From NCBI GenBank assembly GCA_025356015.1, contig JANXYO010000066.1, forward strand, positions 1 through 42,548: a DNA stretch of 42,548 nucleotides, read 5' to 3'. Position 1 is the first letter of the stretch; every line of letters begins with the position of its first letter. The notes beneath the pieces are model-generated. The model searched no databases. It was not told where the DNA came from and worked only from the letters and a program-made list of their open reading frames with translations. The position numbers and the translations under genes are program-made. This DNA is from Spirochaetaceae bacterium. Lineage in GTDB: Bacteria > Spirochaetota > Spirochaetia > Treponematales > Rectinemataceae. Positions 1 through 8,036 of the stretch are shown one piece after another.

Positions 1-496
1 CGGCAGCATCACCTCCAATCCAGTCGACAAAGACACCGAGCCGAGGCCGGTGAATTTCTATGGCCTCAGCAAGGTCTACCAGGCAGATCTCGCGCGATAT
101 TTCTTCCGGAATTTCGGGCTTCCAACAGTCCTCGCGAGGACCTTCAATATCCTTGGGGAAGGGCAGTCAAAGGACCTTGCCATCGGAAGCTTCATGCGGC
201 AGATATCCGAGGCAGTCGACGGGGGAGAGATCATCGTGGGCAACCTCGGCTCGTACCGTGACTATCTCGAGATAGACCTCGTGGTCGAGGCCTACTGGAA
301 GCTCCTTCTGCGGGGCCTGCCGGGGGAGGCCTACAATGTGTGTAGCGGCAAACCTTCGTTGATGCGGGACATATTGGCCGCCCTGATTGAGGGCTCGGGG
401 AAGAGGCTTAGCATAAGGGAAGACTCCGGGCTCTTTAAGGCGGCGGACATCCCGGTGATCTATGGCGACGGTGGGAAATACCAGAGGCTTGGATAG
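1..496 (+). CDS. NAD-dependent sugar epimerase/dehydratase, C-terminal part
   Basis: This is the 3' part of a short-chain dehydrogenase/reductase that acts on nucleotide sugars. The reading frame is open from base 2 and the true start lies upstream of the window. The visible 164 residues contain the catalytic tyrosine-lysine pair (YGLSK) near the beginning. After it come a segment typical of the extended SDR family (LARTFNILG, compare R-x-F-N-x-x-G), a DYLEIDLVVEAYW stretch equivalent to the R-D-x-x-x-V-x-D motif, and YNVCSG. The Rossmann NAD-binding end is missing. The stop codon is followed directly by the ATG of the next glycosyltransferase, so the two are probably co-transcribed. The substrate cannot be told from this fragment; GDP-mannose dehydratase/reductase-like or dTDP-sugar enzymes are both possible. 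Confidence 0.85.
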   Translation, partial: GSITSNPVDKDTEPRPVNFYGLSKVYQADLARYFFRNFGLPTVLARTFNILGEGQSKDLAIGSFMRQISEAVDGGEIIVGNLGSYRDYLEIDLVVEAYWKLLLRGLPGEAYNVCSGKPSLMRDILAALIEGSGKRLSIREDSGLFKAADIPVIYGDGGKYQRLG

Positions 497-1654
497 ATGC
501 GAGTACTCATAGCGGCATCCTATTCCGACTCCATGGCCTACATCCCGGAGCTCGTCGCCGAACTTCGTAACCAGGGTCTCCAGGTGGACATCCTTGATTT
601 GGAAGCCTCATTATTCGTCGATGAGCATGGGCAGACCAAGACCCCTCCCGGAGTAGTTTCAAGGCTCCTTGCGCGTATCCCGAAGGTAAAGCGGCTCGCG
701 CGGAGCTTCCGGTACTCGAGGATGATATCGAAGCTTGGGGATTACGATGTCGCGAACATCCACTATGCCTCAAGATTCTATTCCGATGTAGCAGGCGCGC
801 TGAGAAAAAGGGCCAAGAGCCTTGTTGTCACGATCTGGGGCTCCGATTTCTTGAGGATCGCAGATGCAGATCGCCTTCGTCTGGGTCGCCTGTTCTCGTT
901 TTCAAACCTGGTCACCTTCAACAATCCCGACATCCGCGCGCGCTTCGAGGCTTTCTATGGCTCTGGCAAATATCCCACCAGGATCCTCCGCTTCGGCCTA
1001 AAAAGCCTGGACATCATCGACAGGATCGCCTCTGGGGAGGACAGGGACAGCTGCAAGAGCCGTTTTGGGATAGCACCCGGCAAGATCACAGTGGCTTGCG
1101 GCTACAATGCCAGCAAGGCGCAGCAGCACGTGAAGATGCTGAAGGACCTGAGTCGACTGCCCGCTCGGGCAAAGGAAAAGATCCATCTCATCCTGCAACT
1201 CTCCTATGGCGGCGATGCGGATTACGTTGGCGAAGTAAAGGTCGCGGCGGCAGAAGCCGGGTTGGACTTCACGGCCATCGAAAAGATAATGACACTCGAG
1301 GATGTCTGCCGCTTAAGGATCGCAAGCGATATCGCAGTCAATATCCAGTCGACAGACTCCTTCTCCGCCTCGATACAGGAGCATTGCTACTGCGGTTCCC
1401 GAATGATAGTCGGGAAGTGGCTCCCCTATGCCCTGCTTGAGGATATGGGTTACCGTTTCGACAAGGTCAGGGGCGACGGTGATATAGCTCCTGCCCTGGA
1501 GAGGATCATAGACGGCCGGGTCGCACGGCCAGAGAACCTCGAACAGTGCAAGAAGAGCCTGCATGAGCTATCATCATGGTCGGTGCTCGCGCCCGAATGG
1601 GTCACGACATTGGCCAATTCGATAGAGTCCACCAAGAACCCAGAAAAGGAATAA
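497..1654 (+). CDS. WecF-like (GT56-like) glycosyltransferase
   Basis: A 385-residue cytoplasmic glycosyltransferase of GT-B type. The N-terminal half has a conserved-looking IWGSDFLRI segment near residue 115. The second half reads VACGYNASKAQQH near residue 200, followed by HLILQLSYGG and an acidic YVGEV stretch. This order resembles E. coli WecF, the TDP-Fuc4NAc:lipid II transferase, which has IWGADLY and then VGNSGDxSNEHI followed by VPMGYP. The resemblance is recalled by eye, not computed. If correct, it fits the WecE aminotransferase encoded at 16,932, which makes dTDP-Fuc4N. It begins immediately after the epimerase stop and ends 3 bases before the next gene. An ordinary GT4-like transferase is the alternative. 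Codon use looks richer in A/T than downstream genes. Confidence 0.7.
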   Translation: MRVLIAASYSDSMAYIPELVAELRNQGLQVDILDLEASLFVDEHGQTKTPPGVVSRLLARIPKVKRLARSFRYSRMISKLGDYDVANIHYASRFYSDVAGALRKRAKSLVVTIWGSDFLRIADADRLRLGRLFSFSNLVTFNNPDIRARFEAFYGSGKYPTRILRFGLKSLDIIDRIASGEDRDSCKSRFGIAPGKITVACGYNASKAQQHVKMLKDLSRLPARAKEKIHLILQLSYGGDADYVGEVKVAAAEAGLDFTAIEKIMTLEDVCRLRIASDIAVNIQSTDSFSASIQEHCYCGSRMIVGKWLPYALLEDMGYRFDKVRGDGDIAPALERIIDGRVARPENLEQCKKSLHELSSWSVLAPEWVTTLANSIESTKNPEKE

Positions 1655-1657
1655 TCG

Positions 1658-2773
1658 GTGCGAACAGCTCTCATCGGTTGTGGCCGCATTAGCCACAAAC
1701 ATATCGAGGCCTTCCTTGCGAATACGAGGCGAATGACCCTCGTCGCCACCTGCGATGTGCTTACAGATCGCGCGAATGGGAAGGCCCTAGAATACAAAAA
1801 GTCGCTGCCCGAGTCCCCGGTGGCGGTCAATACGGACTACCGGAATATGCTCGAGGACTCGAAGCCCGACATCGTGACGATAGCCACCGAATCGGGACAT
1901 CACCCGCGCATCGCCATCGACTGTCTCGAGGCCGGTGCCCACGTCATATGCGAAAAGCCGATGGCCCTCTCCTCGAAGGACGCGAAGGCCATGGTCGATG
2001 CGGCGAAGCGGAACGGGCGCAAACTGGCCGTCTGCTTCCAGAACCGCTTCAATGCCCCCGTGCAGCGCGCAAGGAAGGCGGCCGAGGCCGGGCGCTTTGG
2101 GCGCATGCTCCATGGCATGGTCCAGGTGCGCTGGAACCGCAACGAGCACTACTACGCCGAGGCGCCCTGGCGCGGGACCTGGGCCCTGGACGGGGGCACC
2201 CTCATGAACCAGTGCACACACGGGATCGACCTCCTCCAGTGGATGATGGGGGAGGACGCGGTGCGTGTGCAGGCCTCGACGAGGCGCTTTATGCGGCCCA
2301 TCGAGGCCGAGGACTTCGGGGCCGCGATCGTGGAGTTCGCGAGCGGGGCGGTGGGGATCATTGAAGGCAGCGCCGACGTCTATCCCACTAACCTCAATGA
2401 GACCTTGAGCCTTTTCGGAGAGACAGGCAGCGTTGTGATAGGCGGCCTCGCGGTCAACAAGATAAAGACCTGGAGATTCGCCGACGCCGCTGCGGTTGGG
2501 GACAGCGAGGAGCATGTGCTCAAGCCCGACGAGAAGGATCCCCCTTCTGTCTACGGCTTCGGACACGCGGCCCTCTTTGCCGATTTCCTTGACGCCATCG
2601 AGACGGGCCGCGAGCCCCTGGTCTCTGGTGAGGCCGGCATGAAGGCCCTCGATATTATTCTCGCGATCTACCAATCCCAGAAGACCGGCATGGCCGTCGA
2701 CCTTCCCACCGACTTCTCGACCCTACAGATGGCCGAGTCGGACCTCAGCCTCCGCAAGGCGGTTCCCCGATGA
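1658..2773 (+). CDS. wbpB: Gfo/Idh/MocA oxidoreductase, probable UDP-GlcNAc-uronate 3-dehydrogenase
   Basis: A 371-residue NAD-dependent oxidoreductase. The N-terminus has the Rossmann signature GCGRISHKH at residues 7-15, and the family's EKPMALS motif near residue 99 contains the conserved lysine. A typical C-terminal substrate domain includes GGTLMNQCTHGIDLL. WbpB/WlbA enzymes oxidise C3 of UDP-GlcNAcA to a 3-keto sugar. Assignment to WbpB rests on the immediate partners: a WbpE-type aminotransferase starting inside its stop codon (ATGA overlap) and a WbpA-type dehydrogenase next. The start is a GTG three bases after the preceding stop; no better start is visible. Other Gfo/Idh substrates are possible if the neighbours were ignored. 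Confidence 0.85.
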   Translation: MRTALIGCGRISHKHIEAFLANTRRMTLVATCDVLTDRANGKALEYKKSLPESPVAVNTDYRNMLEDSKPDIVTIATESGHHPRIAIDCLEAGAHVICEKPMALSSKDAKAMVDAAKRNGRKLAVCFQNRFNAPVQRARKAAEAGRFGRMLHGMVQVRWNRNEHYYAEAPWRGTWALDGGTLMNQCTHGIDLLQWMMGEDAVRVQASTRRFMRPIEAEDFGAAIVEFASGAVGIIEGSADVYPTNLNETLSLFGETGSVVIGGLAVNKIKTWRFADAAAVGDSEEHVLKPDEKDPPSVYGFGHAALFADFLDAIETGREPLVSGEAGMKALDIILAIYQSQKTGMAVDLPTDFSTLQMAESDLSLRKAVPR

Positions 2774-3885
2774 ACGTCCCCTTCTACACCTCGACCCGGG
2801 AATACGCGCAGCTCAAGGGCGACTTCGATTCCGCGATCGGCGCCGTGCTTGAGCGCGGGGATTTTATCCTTGGCAAGGACGTGGAGGCCTTCGAGACGGA
2901 GGCGGCCGCCTATCTCGGCGCTCGCTATGCCGTGGGTGTGGCCTCGGGCACAGACGCCCTCGTCATCGCAGCTGACATACTGGGCTACCGCGACGGAGCC
3001 GAGGTCCTCACCCCCACCTTCACCTTCTTCGCCTCGACCTCCTGCGTCGCGAGGCTCGGCGGCAGGCCCGTCCTCGTGGACATGGACGAAGAGACCCTCA
3101 ACATGGACCTCGCCGACGCCGAGAGGCGTATCACGGCCAAGACTAAGGGCATCATCCCCGTCCACCTCTTTCTCCAGAGCACCCCGATGCAGGAGACGAT
3201 GGACCTCGCGAGGAGGCACGGCCTGTCCGTCCTAGAGGACGCTGCCGAGGCCTTCGGGATGGAGTCCCTCGTGGACGGCAGGTGGAGGAAGTCAGGCACG
3301 ATAGCCGACATAGGCATCTACTCTTTCTTCCCCACGAAGACCCTCGGGGCCTATGGAGACGCCGGCCTCATGACGACCAACGACGAGGAGCTTTACCGCA
3401 AGATCCGAAGCTACCGCGTCCACGGGACCACGGTGAAGTACCACCACGACCACATTGGCTACAACTCGCGGCTGGACACGATCCAGGCGGCCGTGCTCAG
3501 GGTCAAGCTCGCAAGGATCGAGGCATCGATAGCCTCGAGGAAGCGCCACGCCGAGCACTACCGCTCCCGGCTCGCGGGCGTGAGCGGCCTTAGGATGCAA
3601 GAAATCAAGGACGGCAACCGGGGCGTCTATTATGTCTTCAACGTCCTGGTACCCGACCGGGACGGCCTGGCGGCCTCGCTCAAGGAAAAGGGCATCGGGA
3701 CCTCGGTCTATTATCCCATGCCCCTGCATCTCCAAAAATGCTTCGAATACCTGGGGCACAAGAAGGGCGACTTCCCCGTCGCCGAGCGAATCTGCGGAGA
3801 GATCCTCGCCCTGCCCATGTTCCCCGAACTTACCAGCGACGAGCTGGACTATGTGTGCGACTCGATAGCATCGTACTACCTTTGA
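2770..3885 (+). CDS. wbpE: PLP-dependent DegT/DnrJ aminotransferase, WbpE-like
   Basis: A 371-residue sugar aminotransferase of the DegT/DnrJ/EryC1 family. It should transfer an amino group from glutamate to the C3 ketone made by the preceding WbpB-like enzyme, giving a UDP-3-amino-GlcNAc uronate. The PLP-binding lysine is K190 in FFPTKTLGAYGDAG, very close to the SFFPxKxLGxYGDGG signature of WbpE-type enzymes. Upstream GVASGTDAL contacts the phosphate of PLP, and VLEDAAEAFG carries the aspartate that pairs with the pyridine nitrogen. Length matches the family. It overlaps wbpB by four bases. A 66-base gap with a small GGCGA/TCGCC hairpin separates it from wbpA. Confidence 0.9.
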   Translation: MNVPFYTSTREYAQLKGDFDSAIGAVLERGDFILGKDVEAFETEAAAYLGARYAVGVASGTDALVIAADILGYRDGAEVLTPTFTFFASTSCVARLGGRPVLVDMDEETLNMDLADAERRITAKTKGIIPVHLFLQSTPMQETMDLARRHGLSVLEDAAEAFGMESLVDGRWRKSGTIADIGIYSFFPTKTLGAYGDAGLMTTNDEELYRKIRSYRVHGTTVKYHHDHIGYNSRLDTIQAAVLRVKLARIEASIASRKRHAEHYRSRLAGVSGLRMQEIKDGNRGVYYVFNVLVPDRDGLAASLKEKGIGTSVYYPMPLHLQKCFEYLGHKKGDFPVAERICGEILALPMFPELTSDELDYVCDSIASYYL

Positions 3886-3951
3886 TCGGCTACGCGGGCA
3901 AGATATAGACCTGGCGACAATATCGCCGCAGCATAGGAGTCCACCATTTCG

Positions 3952-5271
3952 ATGAGCAACTACGATTCGATCATAGCCAAGATAGAGCAGGGCAAGGTAA
4001 AGGTGGGCATCATCGGCCTCGGCTATGTCGGCCTTCCCCTCGCCGTGTCCTTCGCGAAGAAGGGAATCGCCGTCCTCGGCTTCGAGAAAAGCGAGAAGAA
4101 GGCCGAGTCGGTCAAGGCCGGGAAGAACTACATCCAGGACATAGCCGATGCCGACTTCGCCGCCGTGATCGCCGCAGGGAAGCTCGAGGCCACGACCGAC
4201 TTCTCGAGGATCGGCGAGTGCGATGCGGCGATCATCTGCGTCCCGACCCCCCTCGACAAGTTCAAGAAGCCGGACATGAGCTACATCGAGGCATCCTGCG
4301 TCGACATCGCCAGACACATGCGCCACGGCACCTTCATCAGCCTCGAGAGCACGACCTATCCGACCACGACCGAGGACTTCATGAAGCCGATCATCGAGCG
4401 CGAGTCTGGAATGAAGGAGGGCCTGGACTTCTGGCTCTGCTTCAGCCCCGAGCGGATAGACCCGGGCAACAAGCAGTACAAGACCGACAACACGCCAAAG
4501 GTCGTGGGGGGCCTGGGCGAGGAGGCGACGGCCATCGCCCTCGCCCTTTACGGCAAGGCCATAGAGCACCTGCACAGCGTGAGCAGCCCCCGTGCGGCCG
4601 AGATGGTGAAGATCCTCGAGAACACCTACCGCCTCATCAACATCTCCCTCATCAACGAGCTCGCCCTCCTCTCGGGCAAGATGGGCATCAACATCTGGGA
4701 GGTGATCGAGGCGGCCAAGACCAAGCCCTACGGCTTCCAGGCCTTCTACCCAGGCCCGGGCATCGGCGGGCACTGCATCCCCCTCGACCCCTTCTACCTC
4801 GAGTACATCGCCAAGGGCTTCAACTTCGACCTCACCATGATCAACACCGCGGGCAACATCAACAACCTCATGCCCTACCGCATGATGAACAAGATCTCCT
4901 TCGCCCTCAACCGCAGGGGCAAGGCCATGAACGGGGCCAAGCTCCTCTTCCTCGGGGTCGCCTACAAGCCCGACATCGACGACGCCCGCGAGAGCCCGGC
5001 CCTCCTTGTGATGGACGAGTGCAAGAAGAAGTTAGCTCAGGTGAGCTACCACGACCCCTACATTCCCGAAGCCCAGTCCGAGCACGGAACCCGCTATGTG
5101 GGCATAGACTTGAGCGACGAGGTGATAGAGTCCGCAGACTGCGTCATCTTTGCCACCAACCATTCCTCCTTCGATGTGGAGCGTATCGTGGCCAAGGCTG
5201 CCCTGGTCGTCGACCTTCGCAACGCCGTAAAGAGCGTCCACATCGAAGACGGCAAGGTCTTCAAGCTCTAG
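3952..5271 (+). CDS. wbpA: UDP-N-acetyl-D-glucosamine 6-dehydrogenase
   Basis: A 439-residue nucleotide-sugar dehydrogenase of the UDP-glucose/GDP-mannose dehydrogenase superfamily, oxidising C6 of UDP-GlcNAc in two steps to the uronate with 2 NAD+. The NAD-binding glycine motif GLGYVG is at residues 22-27, CVPTPLDK is present, and the catalytic cysteine is C275 in GGHCIPLDPFYL. Stretches such as TTDFS, SLESTTYP, SPERxDPGN and AYKPDIDDARESP follow P. aeruginosa WbpA closely and favour it over UDP-ManNAc dehydrogenases. With wbpB and wbpE it forms the early steps toward UDP-GlcNAc3NAc-uronate. An AGGAG lies about 12 bases upstream of the ATG. No WbpD acetyltransferase is in the window. Confidence 0.92.
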   Translation: MSNYDSIIAKIEQGKVKVGIIGLGYVGLPLAVSFAKKGIAVLGFEKSEKKAESVKAGKNYIQDIADADFAAVIAAGKLEATTDFSRIGECDAAIICVPTPLDKFKKPDMSYIEASCVDIARHMRHGTFISLESTTYPTTTEDFMKPIIERESGMKEGLDFWLCFSPERIDPGNKQYKTDNTPKVVGGLGEEATAIALALYGKAIEHLHSVSSPRAAEMVKILENTYRLINISLINELALLSGKMGINIWEVIEAAKTKPYGFQAFYPGPGIGGHCIPLDPFYLEYIAKGFNFDLTMINTAGNINNLMPYRMMNKISFALNRRGKAMNGAKLLFLGVAYKPDIDDARESPALLVMDECKKKLAQVSYHDPYIPEAQSEHGTRYVGIDLSDEVIESADCVIFATNHSSFDVERIVAKAALVVDLRNAVKSVHIEDGKVFKL

Positions 5272-5283
5272 GGGATGGAAACA

Positions 5284-6453
5284 ATGATGAAGGCTGGTCC
5301 GAGAATTGCCCATCTGAACTACGCGGACGAGCCGGGTGTCATCAGGAAGATCCGCGAGGAGGCTCGTGCCGCGGTCGACTTGAGCCTTCCCATCGATTTC
5401 TACGTCATCGACTACGGCATGCACAACGCCGACGAGGGGAACCTGCATTTCCGCGGCCGCAAGGAACCCTTCATCAAGGGCAAGCTCGGTTTCCTCACCG
5501 ACGCCCTCTTTGGGCACGTCGACCTCATCGCCGAGCTGCCCGAGCTGGCTGGCTATGATTTCTATGTCCTCAGGTTTGGCAACCTTTTCCTGAGGCAGCT
5601 GCCAACCTACCGTCGCCACGGATCGCGGATGGTCACCGAGCACCACAGCGACGAGCTCGCCGAGCTGCTGCTCAGGCCCACCTTGGGCAGGAGGTTCATG
5701 GCGGCGGTATCGAGCATAAAAAGCAGAAAGGGCCTGGCCTTGGTCGCTGGCATTGTTGGTGTCACGTCCGAGGTTCTTGCGATCGAACTCGCGAAATCGG
5801 GGCCAAAGCCGAGCCTGGTCCTGCCCAACGGTGTCTCCCTGCCGCCTGAGCCTCCTCCTCCGCGGGCCTATCGTCGGGGCGAACAGCTGCGCATCGTCTT
5901 CTCGGCCGCGGACTTCCAGGCCTGGCAGGGCCTCGACAGGCTTGTCGCGGCCCTGGCCGCCTACCGTGGCGAGACGGTCCTCCAGATCAACCTCGCAGGC
6001 AGGCTCAGCGATACGCAAGCGGCCTCCCTCGCCCAGCTAAAGGGCCTGCCCAGGATCGATATCGTCGTCCATGGCCTCATCAAGCCAGAGGCGGTACGCT
6101 CGCTTTACGAGCGTTGCCACCTCGGAGTCGCTGCCCTTGCGATTTCGCGCATCGGCATGCTCGAGGCCTGTCCTTTGAAGATGCGCGACTATGCTGCCTG
6201 GGGCCTCCCCGCGATCTACAGCTTCTCGGATCCGGACATACCCGCCGACTGGCCCTATATGATGCGTCTAGCCAGTGAACCGGCTCCAGTTGATCTGGCT
6301 GCTGTCGTGGCCTTCGTCGAAGGGCTTTACGCGAATGGTGATCCGGGGCCTGTGATCAGGGCCTTTGCGGCCGAGCGTCTGGACTGGAAGGCCAAGATGC
6401 GCAGCCTGTACGACTTCGTCGCTGGTCTTTACGCGCGAGCGGAAGGACCATGA
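5284..6453 (+). CDS. GT-B glycosyltransferase
   Basis: A roughly 389-residue glycosyltransferase with a GT-B layout. The N-terminal half contains VTEHHSDELAELL. The C-terminal half has LPNGVSLPPE followed by the glycosyltransferase-type strand LRIVFSAADFQAWQGLDRLV, then VVHGLIKPEAVRSLYERCHLGVAAL and CPLKMRDYAAWGLPAIY, which resembles the donor-binding segment of GT4 enzymes. Donor and acceptor cannot be assigned. Two ATG codons compete: the one at 5275 touches the GGGG following the wbpA stop, so the ATG at 5284, about 9 bases from AGGGG, is the better start. The stop overlaps the ATG of the next gene by four bases. Confidence 0.75.
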   Translation: MMKAGPRIAHLNYADEPGVIRKIREEARAAVDLSLPIDFYVIDYGMHNADEGNLHFRGRKEPFIKGKLGFLTDALFGHVDLIAELPELAGYDFYVLRFGNLFLRQLPTYRRHGSRMVTEHHSDELAELLLRPTLGRRFMAAVSSIKSRKGLALVAGIVGVTSEVLAIELAKSGPKPSLVLPNGVSLPPEPPPPRAYRRGEQLRIVFSAADFQAWQGLDRLVAALAAYRGETVLQINLAGRLSDTQAASLAQLKGLPRIDIVVHGLIKPEAVRSLYERCHLGVAALAISRIGMLEACPLKMRDYAAWGLPAIYSFSDPDIPADWPYMMRLASEPAPVDLAAVVAFVEGLYANGDPGPVIRAFAAERLDWKAKMRSLYDFVAGLYARAEGP

Positions 6454-8036
6454 GCGCCCGGGCCCGGCTCTTTTGCCCAACACCCCCACTTGAGCTGTGC
6501 ATCGTCCTCGGGCCCGGCGGGGCTCCCCTCTGGCTGCGCTCCCTTGCGGAGGGCCTGACCGAGGACGGCCATTCCCTGTCCTTTGTCGAGCTCGAGGCCC
6601 GGACCTCGTCGCCTTCCGTTCTCTGGGATGGATATCGCAGGATCCTGAGGCGATCGCTGGGATTCAGGCTTTACGCCCGGCTGGCGGGAATTCTCGCAGC
6701 CGCCGGGACCGACCAATTCGAAAAGCTTCGACCAGCCCCTGGAGACCCCAGCAAACCCTTCGACCTCTGTCTCGACTTCACCTTTGCCGGGAGCGGTCCA
6801 GAAGTCCTCCCTGCATCGAGGCTGGGAACAATTCGCCTCGGCGTCGAAGAGGAGGCCGAGGGCTGGCCCTTCCTCGCGGAGATGGCCAGGGGAGGGGAAG
6901 CTGTGCGCTGTCTTGCCGAGCACCTTGGTCCCTCGGGCAAGGCCCGGATTCTCGCCGAGGCCTGGGTCGGACTCCACCCCTATTCCTTGCAGGCATCTCT
7001 CGACAGGTTCGTCTCCAGGCTGGGCGACCTTGCGCGCAAGGCCATAAGGCAGGTAGGCACAGACGACGATAGCAGGGCCCTGGCCAAGCCAGGAGGACCT
7101 GTCCTGCAACGGCCTCCCTCGGGCTCCCTGCCGCGGCTATTCGGAAAATGCCTGCGGGAGTTCCGTAGGCGGGTATCGAAACGGCTACTGCGCCGTGAGC
7201 AGTGGATAATGGCCGTGGACCTCGCTCGCGAGGGAACCTGGTTCGACCTGGCAAGAGGCTCACGCCTCCTGCCTCCCAGGGACAGGATCTGGGCCGACCC
7301 CTTCCCGTTTCTCAGGGATGGGCGGACCTGGCTCTTCTTCGAGGAGCAGCTCTATGGCCAGAACGGCCACCTCTCATGTTTCGAGCTTTTCGAGGACGGA
7401 AGCCACGGTGAGGCGGTGACGATCCTCGAGCGGCCCTATCACCTCTCCTACCCCTACGTGTTCGAGGATTCAGGCGAGCTGTATATGGTGCCCGAGTCGA
7501 GCGAGAACGGAAACATCGACCTTTACCGCTGCTTGGACTTCCCCAATTCCTGGACCCTCGTCATGCCCCTCATCGAGGGGATCGAAGCTGCCGACACGAG
7601 CCTCCTGCACAGGGAGGACGGCTGGTGGCTTTTCACCGCGGCGAGCCCCGTGCGCGGCAACTCCCTGAACGACCAGCTCTATCTCTTCCATTCCCCCGTC
7701 CTTTTGTCGGGGGAGTGGCGGCCCCACCCATTGAACCCCGTGGTCGCCGACGTCAGGTCGGCCCGCGGGGCGGGGAGGATCTTCGAGCGCGACGGAAGGC
7801 TGTATCGCCCATCGCAGGACTGCGCCTCGTCCTATGGCTACTGCGTGTGCCTCAACGAGATCGTCGAGCTCTCTGATACGCGCTATCGGGAAACGCCACG
7901 GGTCACACTATCGCCAGAAGCCACGGAGGACCTCGTCGCGCTCCACACATTCAACACAATTGGAAAGATTTCCGTCATCGACGGGAAGATCATGAGAGGC
8001 AGGATGCTCGACCTGCGCGCGAAGGGGCGGCGGTGA
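6450..8036 (+). CDS. Two-domain protein: degenerate formyltransferase-like domain plus GINT1-like beta-propeller
   Basis: A 528-residue protein that I read as two domains. Residues about 1-240 begin with LELCIVLGPGGAP and include FDLCLDFTFAG and a weak LGTIRLGVEEE segment. This is reminiscent of the formyltransferase-like domain found in front of such propellers, but without its catalytic residues visible. Residues about 250-520 are the clear part: WADPFPF, WLFFEEQ, SYPYVF, YMVPESSENGNIDLYRC and WWLFTAAS. These are blade repeats of the five-bladed propeller seen at the N-terminus of plant glucosamine inositolphosphorylceramide transferase and related to GH43/GH32 folds. The role is probably glycan binding or processing. 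It overlaps both neighbours by four bases and sits among glycosyltransferases. Confidence 0.7.
   Translation: MSARARLFCPTPPLELCIVLGPGGAPLWLRSLAEGLTEDGHSLSFVELEARTSSPSVLWDGYRRILRRSLGFRLYARLAGILAAAGTDQFEKLRPAPGDPSKPFDLCLDFTFAGSGPEVLPASRLGTIRLGVEEEAEGWPFLAEMARGGEAVRCLAEHLGPSGKARILAEAWVGLHPYSLQASLDRFVSRLGDLARKAIRQVGTDDDSRALAKPGGPVLQRPPSGSLPRLFGKCLREFRRRVSKRLLRREQWIMAVDLAREGTWFDLARGSRLLPPRDRIWADPFPFLRDGRTWLFFEEQLYGQNGHLSCFELFEDGSHGEAVTILERPYHLSYPYVFEDSGELYMVPESSENGNIDLYRCLDFPNSWTLVMPLIEGIEAADTSLLHREDGWWLFTAASPVRGNSLNDQLYLFHSPVLLSGEWRPHPLNPVVADVRSARGAGRIFERDGRLYRPSQDCASSYGYCVCLNEIVELSDTRYRETPRVTLSPEATEDLVALHTFNTIGKISVIDGKIMRGRMLDLRAKGRR

Noticed and set aside
1787-2674. A 295-codon minus-strand frame across wbpB
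   Set aside because: It is the mirror image of a well-supported oxidoreductase gene, with no signature and no ribosome-binding site.
3905-3951. GGCGA/TCGCC hairpin as a terminator between wbpE and wbpA
   Set aside because: The stem is only five base pairs and no T-run follows; the genes belong to one pathway and likely share a transcript.
3292-4773. A 493-codon open frame on the minus strand across wbpE and wbpA
   Set aside because: It runs antisense to two strongly recognised genes. Its translation is low-complexity, rich in G, L, V, E and D, as expected from GC-biased third positions, and has no family motif.
4218-5558. A 446-codon plus-strand frame overlapping wbpA and the next gene
   Set aside because: It is an alternative frame of wbpA with a very R/H/P/Q-rich, repetitive translation and no family match; wbpA in frame 1 has all catalytic motifs.
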